Part shown: positions 8,890-17,125 of the stretch, piece by piece
Position numbering within the stretch: the stretch's first letter is position 1
How the letters are laid out: each line of letters starts with the position of its first letter
Assembly: GCF_900156065.1 (NCBI RefSeq)
Contig: NZ_FTNF01000008.1
Span: forward strand, 1 to 64,000
Source: Micromonospora avicenniae
Lineage (GTDB): Bacteria; Actinomycetota; Actinomycetes; Mycobacteriales; Micromonosporaceae
Direction of reading: 5' to 3'
Length of the DNA: 64,000 nt
Notes under the pieces: generated by a model
The model's database searches: none
What the model was told of the DNA's origin: nothing
What the model saw: only the letters and a program-made list of their open reading frames with translations
Position numbers and translations under genes: made by a program

Positions 8890-9423
8890 ATGCGCAAGCT
8901 CATCGAGTCGACGTTCGTGTCGCTGGACGGGGTCATCGACGACACCCGCCCCTCGACGGCGTCCCGCGCGGAGCCGCAGCACTGGGGCCACCCGTACTGG
9001 GACGCGAGCCACGCCGGCTACGCGGAGACGCTGATGAACTCGGCGGACGCCCTGCTGCTGGGGCGGTGACGTACGAGGCCGGAGGCTGACCGGATGAACA
9101 GCCTGCCGAAGTACGTGGCGTCGCGGACCCTCACCGAAACCACCTGGAACGCGACCCTCATCAAAGGCGACGTGGCCGAGGAGGTCGCCAAGCTGAAGGA
9201 GCAGCCGGGCGAGAACATCCTGAAGTGGGGCACCGGCGAGCTGGACCGCACTCTGGTGGAGCACGGTCTGGTCGACGAGTTCCACTTCTGGTATTTCCCG
9301 GTCGTCGTCGGCGCCGGCAAGCGCCTGTTCGAGGGCGCCGGCTTCGACACCACTCACCTCAAGCTGGCCGACGTCGACCGGTTCGACTCCGGGATCGTCG
9401 TCCACGTCTACGTTCCCAAGTAG
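8890..9423 (+). pseudogene. Dihydrofolate-reductase-family (RibD C-terminal type) gene with internal deletion and stop
   Basis: Positions 8890-9069 encode the normal start (MRKLIESTFVSLDGVI) through DALLLGR, then a TGA. Positions 9091-9423 encode the usual second half in the same frame (DRMNSLPKYVASRTL, GENILKWGTGELDRTL, GLVDEFHFWYFPVVVGAGKRLF). Intact homologues continue LLGRVTYE and then have about 20-30 further residues, including an F/WP segment, before DRMN. Here only RTRPEA follows the stop. A one-base loss at CGG-TGACGTACGAG plus a deletion explains this. GGAGG sits 8 bases before ATG 9094, so the C-terminal fragment might still be translated, but it lacks the NADPH-binding N-terminus. 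Confidence 0.8.
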
Positions 9424-9470
9424 GCCGGCACGTCGCTCCCCGAGTAGGCCACGAACCGGTGGTCGTCGGT

Positions 9471-9503
9471 TTGGCCCGGTCCCTTCTTCAGGGGCCGGGC
9501 CAA
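9471..9503 (+). terminator. Intrinsic terminator after the reductase pseudogene
   Basis: A near-perfect 13-bp stem (TTGGCCCGGTCCC paired with GGGGCCGGGCCAA, one G-T pair) closes a 7-base loop TTCTTCA, about 48 bases past the stop at 9423. Confidence 0.75.
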
Positions 9504-9951
9504 TTGTGCGGCGGCCGGAGTCTCCTCGCGGCAGTCTCAACATCGTCCGGCGGCGGTGCCACGAGGTGTTCATCGGGCCGGCCACGCGCTCGAGCAGGCG
9601 CCGAGCCGAGACGAGGCGCCGCGGTGCCCTCTGGGGTCGTCGGTCCGTCCTGCTGCCGGGCGTCATGAAGGTTGAGCGCCCTGATCATGATCCCCGCGTC
9701 GCGCCCACGGCGGACGACCGCGGCCGCATCCGCTTTCGCCATCAGCCGCAGGGAGTACGGCATTCGGCCCGCTCGCAGCGCCAATAGGCGGACCGTCAGC
9801 GGCCGGTTGCGATATCCCGACGACCGCGTTGCCGGCAGGACCCCCTGTTCGGCGTGCCGGATGTCTGGTGGATCACACCTTCCGAACCGATTTTGGCTGA
9901 TCCGCGTGGGCTCAGTATGGAAAGTTCCACCGCTCATGAGGGAGAACTGTC
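9504..9951. other. 448-base stretch without a confident gene
   Basis: No open frame here has a recognisable product. On the minus strand, roughly 9680-9830, codons show the third-position GC bias of real genes (reading around RAGRMPYSLRLMAKADAAAV). However, there is no convincing start or domain, so it may be a decayed gene. The last ~60 bases before 9952 should hold the promoter of the lipoprotein gene; AGGGAG ends seven bases before its ATG. Confidence 0.5.
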
Positions 9952-10512
9952 ATGAACAGGCGTACTCATGTTGTCCGCGTCGGGGCGACCGTTGCGGCTC
10001 TTGCCGCGTTGGCCGGATGTGCTCAGCAGAACGGCGGCGCTTCGGCTGCGTCGTCCGCGTCGCAGCCGGCGGCTTCCGCATCGTCTGGCAGTGGCGCGTC
10101 CGGCGCGGTGTTCGGCACCGCGGACACGTCTCTCGGCAAGGTTCTGACCGACTCGCATGGCTTCACGCTCTACAGGTTCGACCCGGACACCCCGACGTCG
10201 TCTGCGTGCACGGGGGAGTGCGCGGCGCTGTGGCCGCCGGTTACGGGCATGCCGAGCGCCGCGAGCGGTACAACGCTGCCGGGCAAATTGAGCACGATCT
10301 CGCGTCCGGACGGCTCGACGCAGGCCGTGTACGACGGGCACCCGGCGTACCGCTACACGCAGGACAGGGCGCCGGGCCAGACCAACGGTGAAGGTGTGCT
10401 GGGCACGTGGCACGTGATCAAGCCAGACGCAGGGGCGGCCGCGGGGCCATCGACCACGAGCGCCCCGTCAGCCGCCGCGACGACCGGCTCCGGCTCGACC
10501 AGTCTGTACTGA
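9952..10512 (+). CDS. Lipoprotein with Yx(FWY)xxD repeats
   Basis: The 186-residue protein has a lipoprotein signal peptide with lipobox LAGC (Cys23) and a Ser/Ala-rich linker. It then has two copies of the secreted-lipoprotein repeat: GFTLYRFDPD with CTGECAALWPPV, and PAYRYTQD. YRFDPD fits the family motif Y-x-[FWY]-x-x-D. The family is common in actinobacteria and proteobacteria; its function is not established. The C-terminal ~40 residues are a low-complexity Ala/Ser/Thr tail. Start ATG 9952 has AGGGAGAACTGTC upstream. It is followed by a terminator hairpin, so it is probably monocistronic. Confidence 0.85.
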   Translation: MNRRTHVVRVGATVAALAALAGCAQQNGGASAASSASQPAASASSGSGASGAVFGTADTSLGKVLTDSHGFTLYRFDPDTPTSSACTGECAALWPPVTGMPSAASGTTLPGKLSTISRPDGSTQAVYDGHPAYRYTQDRAPGQTNGEGVLGTWHVIKPDAGAAAGPSTTSAPSAAATTGSGSTSLY

Positions 10513-10534
10513 CTGTGAGGCGAACGTTCGACGT

Positions 10535-10573
10535 GCGGGCGTTGGTCCGGTGACGCACTGGACCAACGCCCGC
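10535..10573 (+). terminator. Intrinsic terminator after the lipoprotein gene
   Basis: A 14-bp perfect stem (GCGGGCGTTGGTCC and its complement) closes an 11-base loop, 23 bases after the stop codon at 10512. Confidence 0.8.
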
Positions 10574-10603
10574 GGTCTGCTCCACATTGAGTGGCGTATT
10601 CAT

Positions 10604-10822
10604 TCCACGTCGCACGCGCGGGGCGTTCTGGATGGTCACCTCGCCGTAGGCAACCCTCAGCCGTCCGCCCTGCATCTGCGCATCGCCCAGCGGCGCCATC
10701 GGCTCCTGGCCACCGCCGGTGTGCACGCTCACCCAGGCAGGTTGACCCGCAGTGGCCCATACCTGGCCGACGGCGTTGCCGCGGTGCTTGAGGTGGGCGA
10801 GTCCGGGGTAGGGGATGGTCAT
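10604..10822 (-). pseudogene. Possible gene remnant antisense to the kinase start
   Basis: On the minus strand this stretch reads about 73 residues with strong third-position GC bias (partial: GNAVGQVWATAGQPAWVSVH and YGEVTIQNAPRV). That is better than the plus-strand frames across the same bases. The bias fades before the lipoprotein terminator. Its apparent ATG overlaps the kinase start, which is unusual, so it may be the 3' part of a gene whose 5' end was lost. The family is not recognised. Confidence 0.3.
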
Positions 10823-12257
10823 GCCGACTGTGGGACAACTTGTCGGAGACCGTTACCGCCTGGTCGAAACGATTGCCAGCGGCGGGATGGGTGACGTGTG
10901 GCGGGCCGTCGACGAAACCTTGGACCGCTGTGTGGCCGTCAAGATGCTGCATCCCCGCCTGGTCGCCGACGCGGGTTTCAGCGAACGGTTCCGCCGCGAG
11001 GCGCGCGCCATGGCGGCCCTGCGCCATCCGGGTGTCGCCCAGGTCTACGACTACGGCGAAACGTCCCGGTCGGGAGCGCCGGTCGCCTACCTGGTGATGG
11101 AATGTGTGCAGGGACAGCCATTGTCGGAGCGGATAGCCGAGGCCGGCCGGCTGAGCGTCGCCGAAGCGATGTCGGTCGCGGCACAGACCGCCCGCGCTCT
11201 GCAGGCCGCCCATGACGCCGGGGTCATTCACCGTGACGTCAAGCCCCACAACCTGATCATCGAGCCCGATGGGCACGTCGTACTCGTTGACTTCGGGGTG
11301 GCCGTCACGCAGGACACGGCGAGTCTGACCGGAACGAACGAGGTCCTCGGCACGGCCCTGTACATGGCGCCCGAACAGGTGTCCAAGAACGAGACCACAG
11401 CGGCGATCGACATCTACGCACTGGGTGCCGTCGTCTACCACTGCCTCGCCGGTCGGCCCCCGTACCAGGGTGACAACGCCCTCGCGGTGGCAATTCAGCA
11501 CCTCGAAGACGAACCGCCGCCGCTGCCCGAGGACGTCCCGGCGGAGGTCCGGCAGCTGGTGGCCACCGCGATGGCCAAGGAGCCAGCTCGCCGGTTCCCG
11601 ACGGCGGCGGCCATGGCCACCGCAGCGCAGGCCCTCGTGGACTCATCCGAGCAGCCGGGCACCGCCGGGGTGGTTTCGACCGGGCCACCCACCGTGCACC
11701 TGGCCGCCCCTCAGCCGACCCTCGCCGGTACGTCGAGCAAGGCCGCCAGACGCGGAAACACGACGCTCGCGGTGCTTCTCGGAGCGCTGGCCGCCGTGGC
11801 TGCCGTCCTGGTGTTCGCTGACCCCACCGGGATGATGTCGGGCCCGACCGGCGGACCGTCCGTGCCACCCGCAGCGCCGACACCGGCGCCGCCACAAGAG
11901 GGGGAGCCTGGCCCCGGCGCCGGTGGCGGCGAACCGGCCACCCGCAGTCCTGCCGACATGCCGGTTCGAGCGCCTGAATCCGCTGTCCCGACTGCCACCG
12001 GTTCCGCAGGCGAGGGGACAGGGGGCAGACCTACGCCCTCAGGCGAGAGCAGTTCGGAGAAACCACACCCCACCACGTCCGGAAGCGCTACCCGGGAACC
12101 GACGGCAGCGCCGACCGGCGGAACTACGGCAACACCGACCGTGGAGCCGACCGAGGGGCCGACGGCTGACCCGACCGATGACCCGACCGAGGACCCGACC
12201 GAGGACCCGACGGCGGACGAACCGACAGCCGGAGCGACCGTCGCGCCAGGGCTCTAG
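10821..12257 (+). CDS. Membrane-anchored Ser/Thr protein kinase (Hanks type, PknB-like)
   Basis: The 478-residue protein has a complete kinase domain (residues ~10-270). It shows the Gly loop IASGGMGDVWRA, AVKML lysine, catalytic HRDVKPHN, DFGVAV, activation segment GTALYMAPEQ, and the C-lobe RRFPTAAAM. A single membrane helix (LAVLLGALAAVAAVLVF, ~residues 314-330) follows. The outside tail of ~145 residues is rich in Pro, Thr, Gly and Glu and ends in PT[ED]DP-like repeats. It has no PASTA domain, so the signal sensed is unclear. ATG 10821 is favoured over ATG 10815 because GGGG lies right next to the latter. No phosphatase or target gene is adjacent. Confidence 0.9.
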   Translation: MPTVGQLVGDRYRLVETIASGGMGDVWRAVDETLDRCVAVKMLHPRLVADAGFSERFRREARAMAALRHPGVAQVYDYGETSRSGAPVAYLVMECVQGQPLSERIAEAGRLSVAEAMSVAAQTARALQAAHDAGVIHRDVKPHNLIIEPDGHVVLVDFGVAVTQDTASLTGTNEVLGTALYMAPEQVSKNETTAAIDIYALGAVVYHCLAGRPPYQGDNALAVAIQHLEDEPPPLPEDVPAEVRQLVATAMAKEPARRFPTAAAMATAAQALVDSSEQPGTAGVVSTGPPTVHLAAPQPTLAGTSSKAARRGNTTLAVLLGALAAVAAVLVFADPTGMMSGPTGGPSVPPAAPTPAPPQEGEPGPGAGGGEPATRSPADMPVRAPESAVPTATGSAGEGTGGRPTPSGESSSEKPHPTTSGSATREPTAAPTGGTTATPTVEPTEGPTADPTDDPTEDPTEDPTADEPTAGATVAPGL

Positions 12258-12334
12258 TGCGGCGAGTGGCAGCTGCATCGGCCGTTCAGGTCGGCGACCT
12301 CGCCGGTGTCCGCGGTCGACACGTAGTGCGGCAG

Positions 12335-13285
12335 TCAGCCCATGGGCTGCACGGCGAAGACGTACTCGCGGCCGTCCACGAACGGCTCGCTGAGCTCGAA
12401 GTTCTCGAACGAGGTGCCGCCAGGTATGGGCGATTGCGATGCCCAGTAGCAGAATCGCCCGTTCACCAGCACTTCGAGGTCCGGTCCCGGGGCCGGCGCC
12501 CGCCAGCTCTGGGCCGCCCGCTCGCCGAGGTAGTGCCAATGGTCTCTGGTGCCTTCGGCGTATGCCGCAGTGGCCGGGAACTCCTCATCGGGTTCGGCCG
12601 TGACGAGTGCCGCGCCGTCGGCTTCCCGCAGCATGGATGCGAGCCCGAAGCGGGCGTGCACGGTGAAACCGTCACCGCCGAAGCCCGGCCACAGCTCCTT
12701 GGGCGTCACCACTCGGTCCGCGAGGTGCAGTCGACGTAGCCGGGCCCAGTTGCCCATCGTCGCCGAGATTGTCGCCCGATTCAGCGGCACCGAGCTGTCG
12801 CGACGGAACAGCGCGACGGCGACCTCGTGCGGGCGGTCGGCGCGGAAGGTGGCGCGGAGATACACGTCCGCGCCGTTGGCGAAGCGTTCACAGCCGATGA
12901 AGACGGTCAACCGCTCGACTCCGCCGTCCTTGTCGACGACTCCGCGAGCCGGGTGCAGCGGGTCGGTCGGCTGGGTGTCCGCCGGATCGTCCAGTGACCA
13001 GAGACGCTTTCCAGACGCGCCGTCCAGCTCGCTCCACTCCAGCTCGGAGTAGCCCCGTTCGTCGGCGCCCGCCGGCGTGGGTTCGATTGCGAAGAAGTTC
13101 ACCACCCGCTCCCTGGTATGTCCCAGGTAGGGCGCGTAGACGCGGATCAGTCCGCGGGGCCCGGGCAGCGGTGCCAGCCCGATCTGCAGGCCGTCGGCGT
13201 GGCCCCAGCGCGGTTCGGCCGGCAGCTCGGCGGTGGGGCGGACCCACGGGCCCTCGGTCAGGGGGAGGTTGCCGAAGGTGCTCAC
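12335..13285 (-). CDS. Unrecognised 316-residue protein coupled to the GH116 enzyme
   Basis: I do not recognise the family. The protein is cytoplasmic by appearance (no signal peptide or membrane helix) and rich in aromatic and acidic residues. Segments such as FFAIEPTPAGADERGYSELEW, partial VVNFFAIEP, VERLTVFIGCERFANGADVYL (partial) and PHEVAVALFRRD suggest beta-sandwich folds like those of carbohydrate-active or lectin proteins. GTG 13285 has GAGGTG eight bases upstream and overlaps (GTGA) the stop of a 19-codon frame that itself overlaps the GH116 stop (ATGA). It is therefore almost surely cotranslated with GH116 and works on the same substrate. It could be a new accessory or hydrolase family; that is inference. 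Confidence 0.7.
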   Translation of the reverse strand: MSTFGNLPLTEGPWVRPTAELPAEPRWGHADGLQIGLAPLPGPRGLIRVYAPYLGHTRERVVNFFAIEPTPAGADERGYSELEWSELDGASGKRLWSLDDPADTQPTDPLHPARGVVDKDGGVERLTVFIGCERFANGADVYLRATFRADRPHEVAVALFRRDSSVPLNRATISATMGNWARLRRLHLADRVVTPKELWPGFGGDGFTVHARFGLASMLREADGAALVTAEPDEEFPATAAYAEGTRDHWHYLGERAAQSWRAPAPGPDLEVLVNGRFCYWASQSPIPGGTSFENFELSEPFVDGREYVFAVQPMG

Positions 13286-13341
13286 TTGCCGTTCACCTCG
13301 CCGCGGCGACGTTCGCTCGGCACGGGCACGTACGCGGTCAT
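13282..13341 (-). CDS. 19-codon frame bridging GH116 and the downstream gene
   Basis: ATG 13341 overlaps the GH116 stop by ATGA, and the TGA at 13282-13284 overlaps the next start by GTGA. The frame encodes MTAYVPVPSERRRGEVNGK. Both junctions are the classic four-base overlaps used in translational coupling, so ribosomes leaving GH116 could pass through it to the next gene. It may be a true coupling peptide or the relic of an older start; coding evidence is limited by its size. Confidence 0.4.
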   Translation of the reverse strand: MTAYVPVPSERRRGEVNGK

Positions 13342-15845
13342 GGGTGATCCTCCCGAAGCGGCAGCTGGTGGATGTCGGGCGTATGGAGAAGGACGGGGCC
13401 GCTGGCGAGGCGCCCGAGTCGCGGATGGTGGACGACGAGACTGTGGAGATCGAGGTGGCCGGCATGCAGTTCGACTTCGGCGCCGCCGGTGGTCAGCCGT
13501 AGTTCTCCCCAGCCGGTGCCGGTGGTGAACGGCAGCCGCATCTCGCCGGCCGCCGCGTGCGGTTCGCCTGCGGCCGGCGGCTGGTCAGGCCGCAGCCGGG
13601 GCCGGAAGGTGAGCGTGCGGGTGGGCGCGTCGTAGTCGGCCCCCGCGAGCGCCACGACCATTCCCCAGCTGGCCAGCGATCGGGCGTAGTGGTTGCCGCA
13701 TTCGACCTCGTTCCACGGGTTGCGGCGAATGCCGTCGTGGCGGTCACGGACCCCGCGGACGATCTGCAGGGCTTCGTCGACGAGCCCTTCGAGCACGAGG
13801 TGGGTGGCGACCTGGTACTCGACGCCCGTCCACACCTCGTCGCAGTAGACGAAGGGAATGCGCGGCCGGCCGCCGTTCGGCCATGAGCAGAGCACGAGGC
13901 CGGACTCGCCGTTGAGAGCGTAGGTGCGCTGCACGCTGTGCTGGCCGGTCAGGTCGGGCCGGAAGTTGTACCGGTGGACGGCGGCGATCGCGCTGCGGAC
14001 ATGGTCGGCGGGCAGCACGTGGCCCAGCCCCGCGAGGTGGCCCAGCAGCTGACCGAAGACCTGGTCGCTCAGGCAGCCGGTGCCGTACTGGTAGCGGCGT
14101 TCGTCGACGTCCTGGATGTGCTGCTCGTAGTACTCGCCGTTGAAGAGCAACGCGTCCATGCGCTCGGCGCCGAGCCTGGCGGCCTCCCGGTAGCGCGTCG
14201 CTGTCTCGTCGTCGGCGAGGTACGCGGCCATCGCCGCCGCGGCCGTCAGCGCGGCGAAGAACATGGAGTTCGCCAGTGAACTGACGCCGTAGAACTCGAT
14301 GTCGTACGTGTTGTGCTGCTGGCTGTCCAGGACGAAGTCGCCGTCGGAGTCCCACACCCGGAACGCATAGTCGACCGCCCGCTTCGCCGCCGGCCAGCAC
14401 TGCGTCAGCAGGGTGTCGTCACCGCTGAACCGCCATTCGCGGTAGAGGCGGATCACCGCGCCCAGCTGGCCGTCGACGGCCGGGTGGAAGTCCCACGGCG
14501 CGTTGCCGAAGACGCTGTTGGCACGAAAGTTCATCCGCCCGTCGGCGCGTGTCTCGTGCAGGAACTCGGTACGCCTGGCGTCGCGCTCCAGTTCGGGGAA
14601 GAGGAAGGCCGCCGCCTGGGCGTAGTTCCACACGTGTGTGCAGGTGCCTTCGCAGCTGCCGGAGTGGTCGAAGCTGCCCTCCCACGCCGCGAATCGGCCG
14701 CCCGCCAAGCGGAAGCAGGTGGTGCTCCGCAGTACGACGAGGTTCGAGGTGGCTGCGTCGATCACCTCCGGCGGGAGCGAGCTGCCGAACAGCGCCCGGT
14801 GGAAGTTCCGGGTATGCGATTCGAGTTCCGGGAGGTTGTCCACCAGGTGCGCGGCCACCGCCCAGGCGTCGTCGTACGAGGTGGCGTAATGATTCCGGAC
14901 GACCTGGTCGGCGTGGGTGTTGTCGAGGTTGATGTTGCCCTGCCAGGCCCGGTGCCGGTTGGGGAAGTGCCAGGTGAGCACGAACTCGAACGCCTGGCGT
15001 CCCGCTGGGGGCAGCCGGTGGACGATGCCGATCGACCCGACGCGCAGCTTCGTGAACCAGTCCGGATAGGGCGGTTGATCGAGGCTGAACTCGGGTTCGG
15101 TCTCGAGGCGCCCGTCCTCGCGCAGGTCGTCCCAGAATGCCTGTACGCCGTCCTGCCAGAAGCCGGACAACCATTGGGGTTTGACGGTCACCGAGGGGTC
15201 GGCGGTGGCGAGCACGGCGGTGCCGTAACGGAAGTCGTCCGGCGCGAGGTCGGTGCCGAAGCGCAGCCCACGCAGCCGGGGCTCGTCGAGCCAGGCGATC
15301 TCCGGCTGGCCGGCGTAGCGGGGGAAGTGGAAGACGTCGTGCCCGGTGATGCCGACGGGGTTCGCCAGCGAGCCGACAATGGTGACGTCCACCGGCTCGG
15401 GCAGCGGATTGGTGACCTCGTACCGCAGCACCGCCCCGGGTATGCCGGACGCATCGGCGTCGAGCGGCACGAACGGCGTGAAGGCCGTCAGCTCGACATC
15501 GACGCCCAGTTCGGCATCCTCGAAGGCGATGCGCAGCAACGGGTACTCGCCGCGCATCCGGCTGCCGTCCAGCCGCGGTAGCCCGGCCAGCTTGCCCGCG
15601 TAGTACCCCTGATCCCCCTCGTGCGGCCCGGGCAGCCGCGCCTCCAGGACCTTCGTCACCGGCGGGTGTCCCGTTCGCGCGGCGCGGATGGCGAAGAAGG
15701 AGAAGGGCAACTGTGCGCCTTTGTCTGGCCGGTTGGCCAGCTCCCAGTCGCGCAGGTCACCCCGCGCACCCACGGAGACGTTTCCGGTTCCGATCCCGCC
15801 CAGGGGGAACGCGGCCACGGTGGCGTCGGGACCGTGGACCCTCAT
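13338..15845 (-). CDS. GH116-family glycoside hydrolase
   Basis: The 835-residue protein has the GH116 plan. An N-terminal beta-sandwich (PLGGIGTGNVSVGARGDLRDWEL, partial GGIGTGNVSVG) precedes a C-terminal (alpha/alpha)6 domain. The likely nucleophile is Glu517 in NTYDIEFYG and the likely acid/base is Asp669 in CDEVWTGVEYQV. They are 152 residues apart, the same spacing I recall for the characterised Thermoanaerobacterium GH116 beta-glucosidase. The family covers beta-glucosidases, glucosylceramidases and exo-D-arabinofuranosidases. With GH172 and GH183 next door, D-arabinan trimming is the best guess. No signal peptide, so it is cytoplasmic. ATG 15845 is where similarity starts. A LacI-type operator lies 100 bp upstream. 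Confidence 0.88.
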   Translation of the reverse strand: MRVHGPDATVAAFPLGGIGTGNVSVGARGDLRDWELANRPDKGAQLPFSFFAIRAARTGHPPVTKVLEARLPGPHEGDQGYYAGKLAGLPRLDGSRMRGEYPLLRIAFEDAELGVDVELTAFTPFVPLDADASGIPGAVLRYEVTNPLPEPVDVTIVGSLANPVGITGHDVFHFPRYAGQPEIAWLDEPRLRGLRFGTDLAPDDFRYGTAVLATADPSVTVKPQWLSGFWQDGVQAFWDDLREDGRLETEPEFSLDQPPYPDWFTKLRVGSIGIVHRLPPAGRQAFEFVLTWHFPNRHRAWQGNINLDNTHADQVVRNHYATSYDDAWAVAAHLVDNLPELESHTRNFHRALFGSSLPPEVIDAATSNLVVLRSTTCFRLAGGRFAAWEGSFDHSGSCEGTCTHVWNYAQAAAFLFPELERDARRTEFLHETRADGRMNFRANSVFGNAPWDFHPAVDGQLGAVIRLYREWRFSGDDTLLTQCWPAAKRAVDYAFRVWDSDGDFVLDSQQHNTYDIEFYGVSSLANSMFFAALTAAAAMAAYLADDETATRYREAARLGAERMDALLFNGEYYEQHIQDVDERRYQYGTGCLSDQVFGQLLGHLAGLGHVLPADHVRSAIAAVHRYNFRPDLTGQHSVQRTYALNGESGLVLCSWPNGGRPRIPFVYCDEVWTGVEYQVATHLVLEGLVDEALQIVRGVRDRHDGIRRNPWNEVECGNHYARSLASWGMVVALAGADYDAPTRTLTFRPRLRPDQPPAAGEPHAAAGEMRLPFTTGTGWGELRLTTGGAEVELHAGHLDLHSLVVHHPRLGRLASGPVLLHTPDIHQLPLREDHP

Positions 15846-15943
15846 CGCGCACCGCCCTGGTCGACGAGCGGGATTCTGCTGCCGGAGGGGCCGGTGTCGA
15901 TCCCGATCACGGCTCTGTGGCTCTGCATGCGCTACACCCTGGC

Positions 15944-15957
15944 AGAAATCGATTTCA
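15944..15957 (-). promoter_or_regulatory. LacI-type operator upstream of GH116
   Basis: AGAAATCGATTTCA holds the perfect 12-bp palindrome GAAATCGATTTC (15945-15956). It matches TGNAATCGATTNCA, the pattern shared with 17056, 24897 and 24965, at all but one base. It lies between the LacI gene (ends 16001) and GH116 (starts 15845), the right place to repress GH116. Binding by the neighbouring regulator is inferred. Confidence 0.75.
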
Positions 15958-16000
15958 CTCGTCAACGGCGTCGCACCAGGAATGCGAGCCGGTCGACGGT

Positions 16001-16963
16001 CTACGCCGCCTGGTTGCGCAGCACGATGGTGCGCGGCGGCTGGTCGTCGCCGTTGATGCGGTCGAGGAGCAGGTTCGCGGCGGTGACGCCGAGGCGCCGG
16101 GCCGGCAGTGGAATGACGGTGATCGCCATGGGTGCGATCGGCGCGAACGGCAGGTCGCCGAAGACGGCCACACCGAGCGCGGGCGGCAGTTGGCCGCTCT
16201 GGGCCAGCACCTGCAACGCGCCGACGCCCATCAGGTTGTTCGCGACGAACACGGCGTCCGGCGGCTCCGGCATGGCGAGCAGCTCACGCATCGCCTTGTT
16301 GCCGCCATCCACCCGGAAGTCGGCGTACTTCAGATAGCGCTCGTCGACGGGGCCCGTGGTGCGGGCCGCGTCGCGCCAGCCGTCGGCGCGATGGACGGCG
16401 GTCTCGACATCGCGTGGGCCGGTGATGCACGCGATCCGGCTGAAGCCCTGGCTCTGCAGGGCGGCGGTGGCGGTCCGGCCACCGGCCCGGTTGTCCACCA
16501 TCACGGCGTCGATGTCGAATCCGTGGGGGCTGCGGTCGACCGCCACGACCGGGCGATTACGCTCGATCAGCCCGCTCAGGTCGCAGTTGTCGCCGGCCGC
16601 GGCGAGGATGACACCCGCCATCTTGGCCTCGATGGCGATGTCCAGGTACCGGGCCTCCTTGGCGTGATCCTCGTCGGAGTTGCAGAGCACGACCGAGTAT
16701 CCGGCAGCCTGGGCGACGTCCTCGACGCCGCGGGCCATGGCGGTGAAGAACGGGTTCTCGATGTCCGGGATCACCAGCGCGATCACCTCGGAGGTCTGCA
16801 GTCGCAGGGTACGGGCGATACGGCTGGGCGTGAACGAGAGCGCCTTGGCCGCCTCGCGTACGCGCCGGGCCTTCTCCGCGGAGACGTTCTGGCCGTTGAG
16901 CACGCGGGAGACCGTCGACGGTGACACACCGGCCATCGATGCGACCTCGTAAATCGTTGCCAT
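16001..16963 (-). CDS. LacI-family transcriptional regulator of the glycan locus
   Basis: This 320-residue protein starts with the LacI HTH (ATIYEVASMAGVSPSTVSRVLNG) and hinge helix (RIARTLRLQTS). A periplasmic-binding-like sensor follows (VIALVIPDIENPFFTAMARG, AAGDNC, VMVDNRAGG, DAVFVANNLMGVGAL). ATG 16963 follows GAGG by six bases; GTG 16966 is possible. It is divergent from GH172 and lies just upstream of GH116. Four ATCGATT-centred palindromes at 15944, 17056, 24897 and 24965 are the expected operators, so it probably represses GH116, GH172-GH183, the ABC importer and itself. The inducer is inferred to be a sugar released from the target glycan. Confidence 0.9.
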   Translation of the reverse strand: MATIYEVASMAGVSPSTVSRVLNGQNVSAEKARRVREAAKALSFTPSRIARTLRLQTSEVIALVIPDIENPFFTAMARGVEDVAQAAGYSVVLCNSDEDHAKEARYLDIAIEAKMAGVILAAAGDNCDLSGLIERNRPVVAVDRSPHGFDIDAVMVDNRAGGRTATAALQSQGFSRIACITGPRDVETAVHRADGWRDAARTTGPVDERYLKYADFRVDGGNKAMRELLAMPEPPDAVFVANNLMGVGALQVLAQSGQLPPALGVAVFGDLPFAPIAPMAITVIPLPARRLGVTAANLLLDRINGDDQPPRTIVLRNQAA

Positions 16964-17055
16964 CACGTTCCTCAGGGGTGCTCACTGGGCCACGGGAGTT
17001 CCGGCCGGCAGGGGTGACAGACGATTGACACGGCCGCCACGCAACTCTAGCGTAG

Positions 17056-17096
17056 TGAAATCGATTGCAAGGACAGGCACCCCCGCCTGGTATAAC
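17056..17096 (+). promoter_or_regulatory. Operator and putative promoter between LacI and GH172
   Basis: TGAAATCGATTGCA at 17056-17069 fits the locus operator pattern at every fixed base. It overlaps a TTGCAA (17065-17070) that could be a -35. TATAAC at 17091-17096 could be the -10, though the 20-base spacing is long. CTGGT-ATA-ACCAG around it forms a small inverted repeat. Repressor bound here would block GH172 transcription and lies 93 bp from the LacI start. Confidence 0.65.
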
Positions 17097-17125
17097 CAGC
17101 GCGCCGACAACCCGGTTGGAGAACG

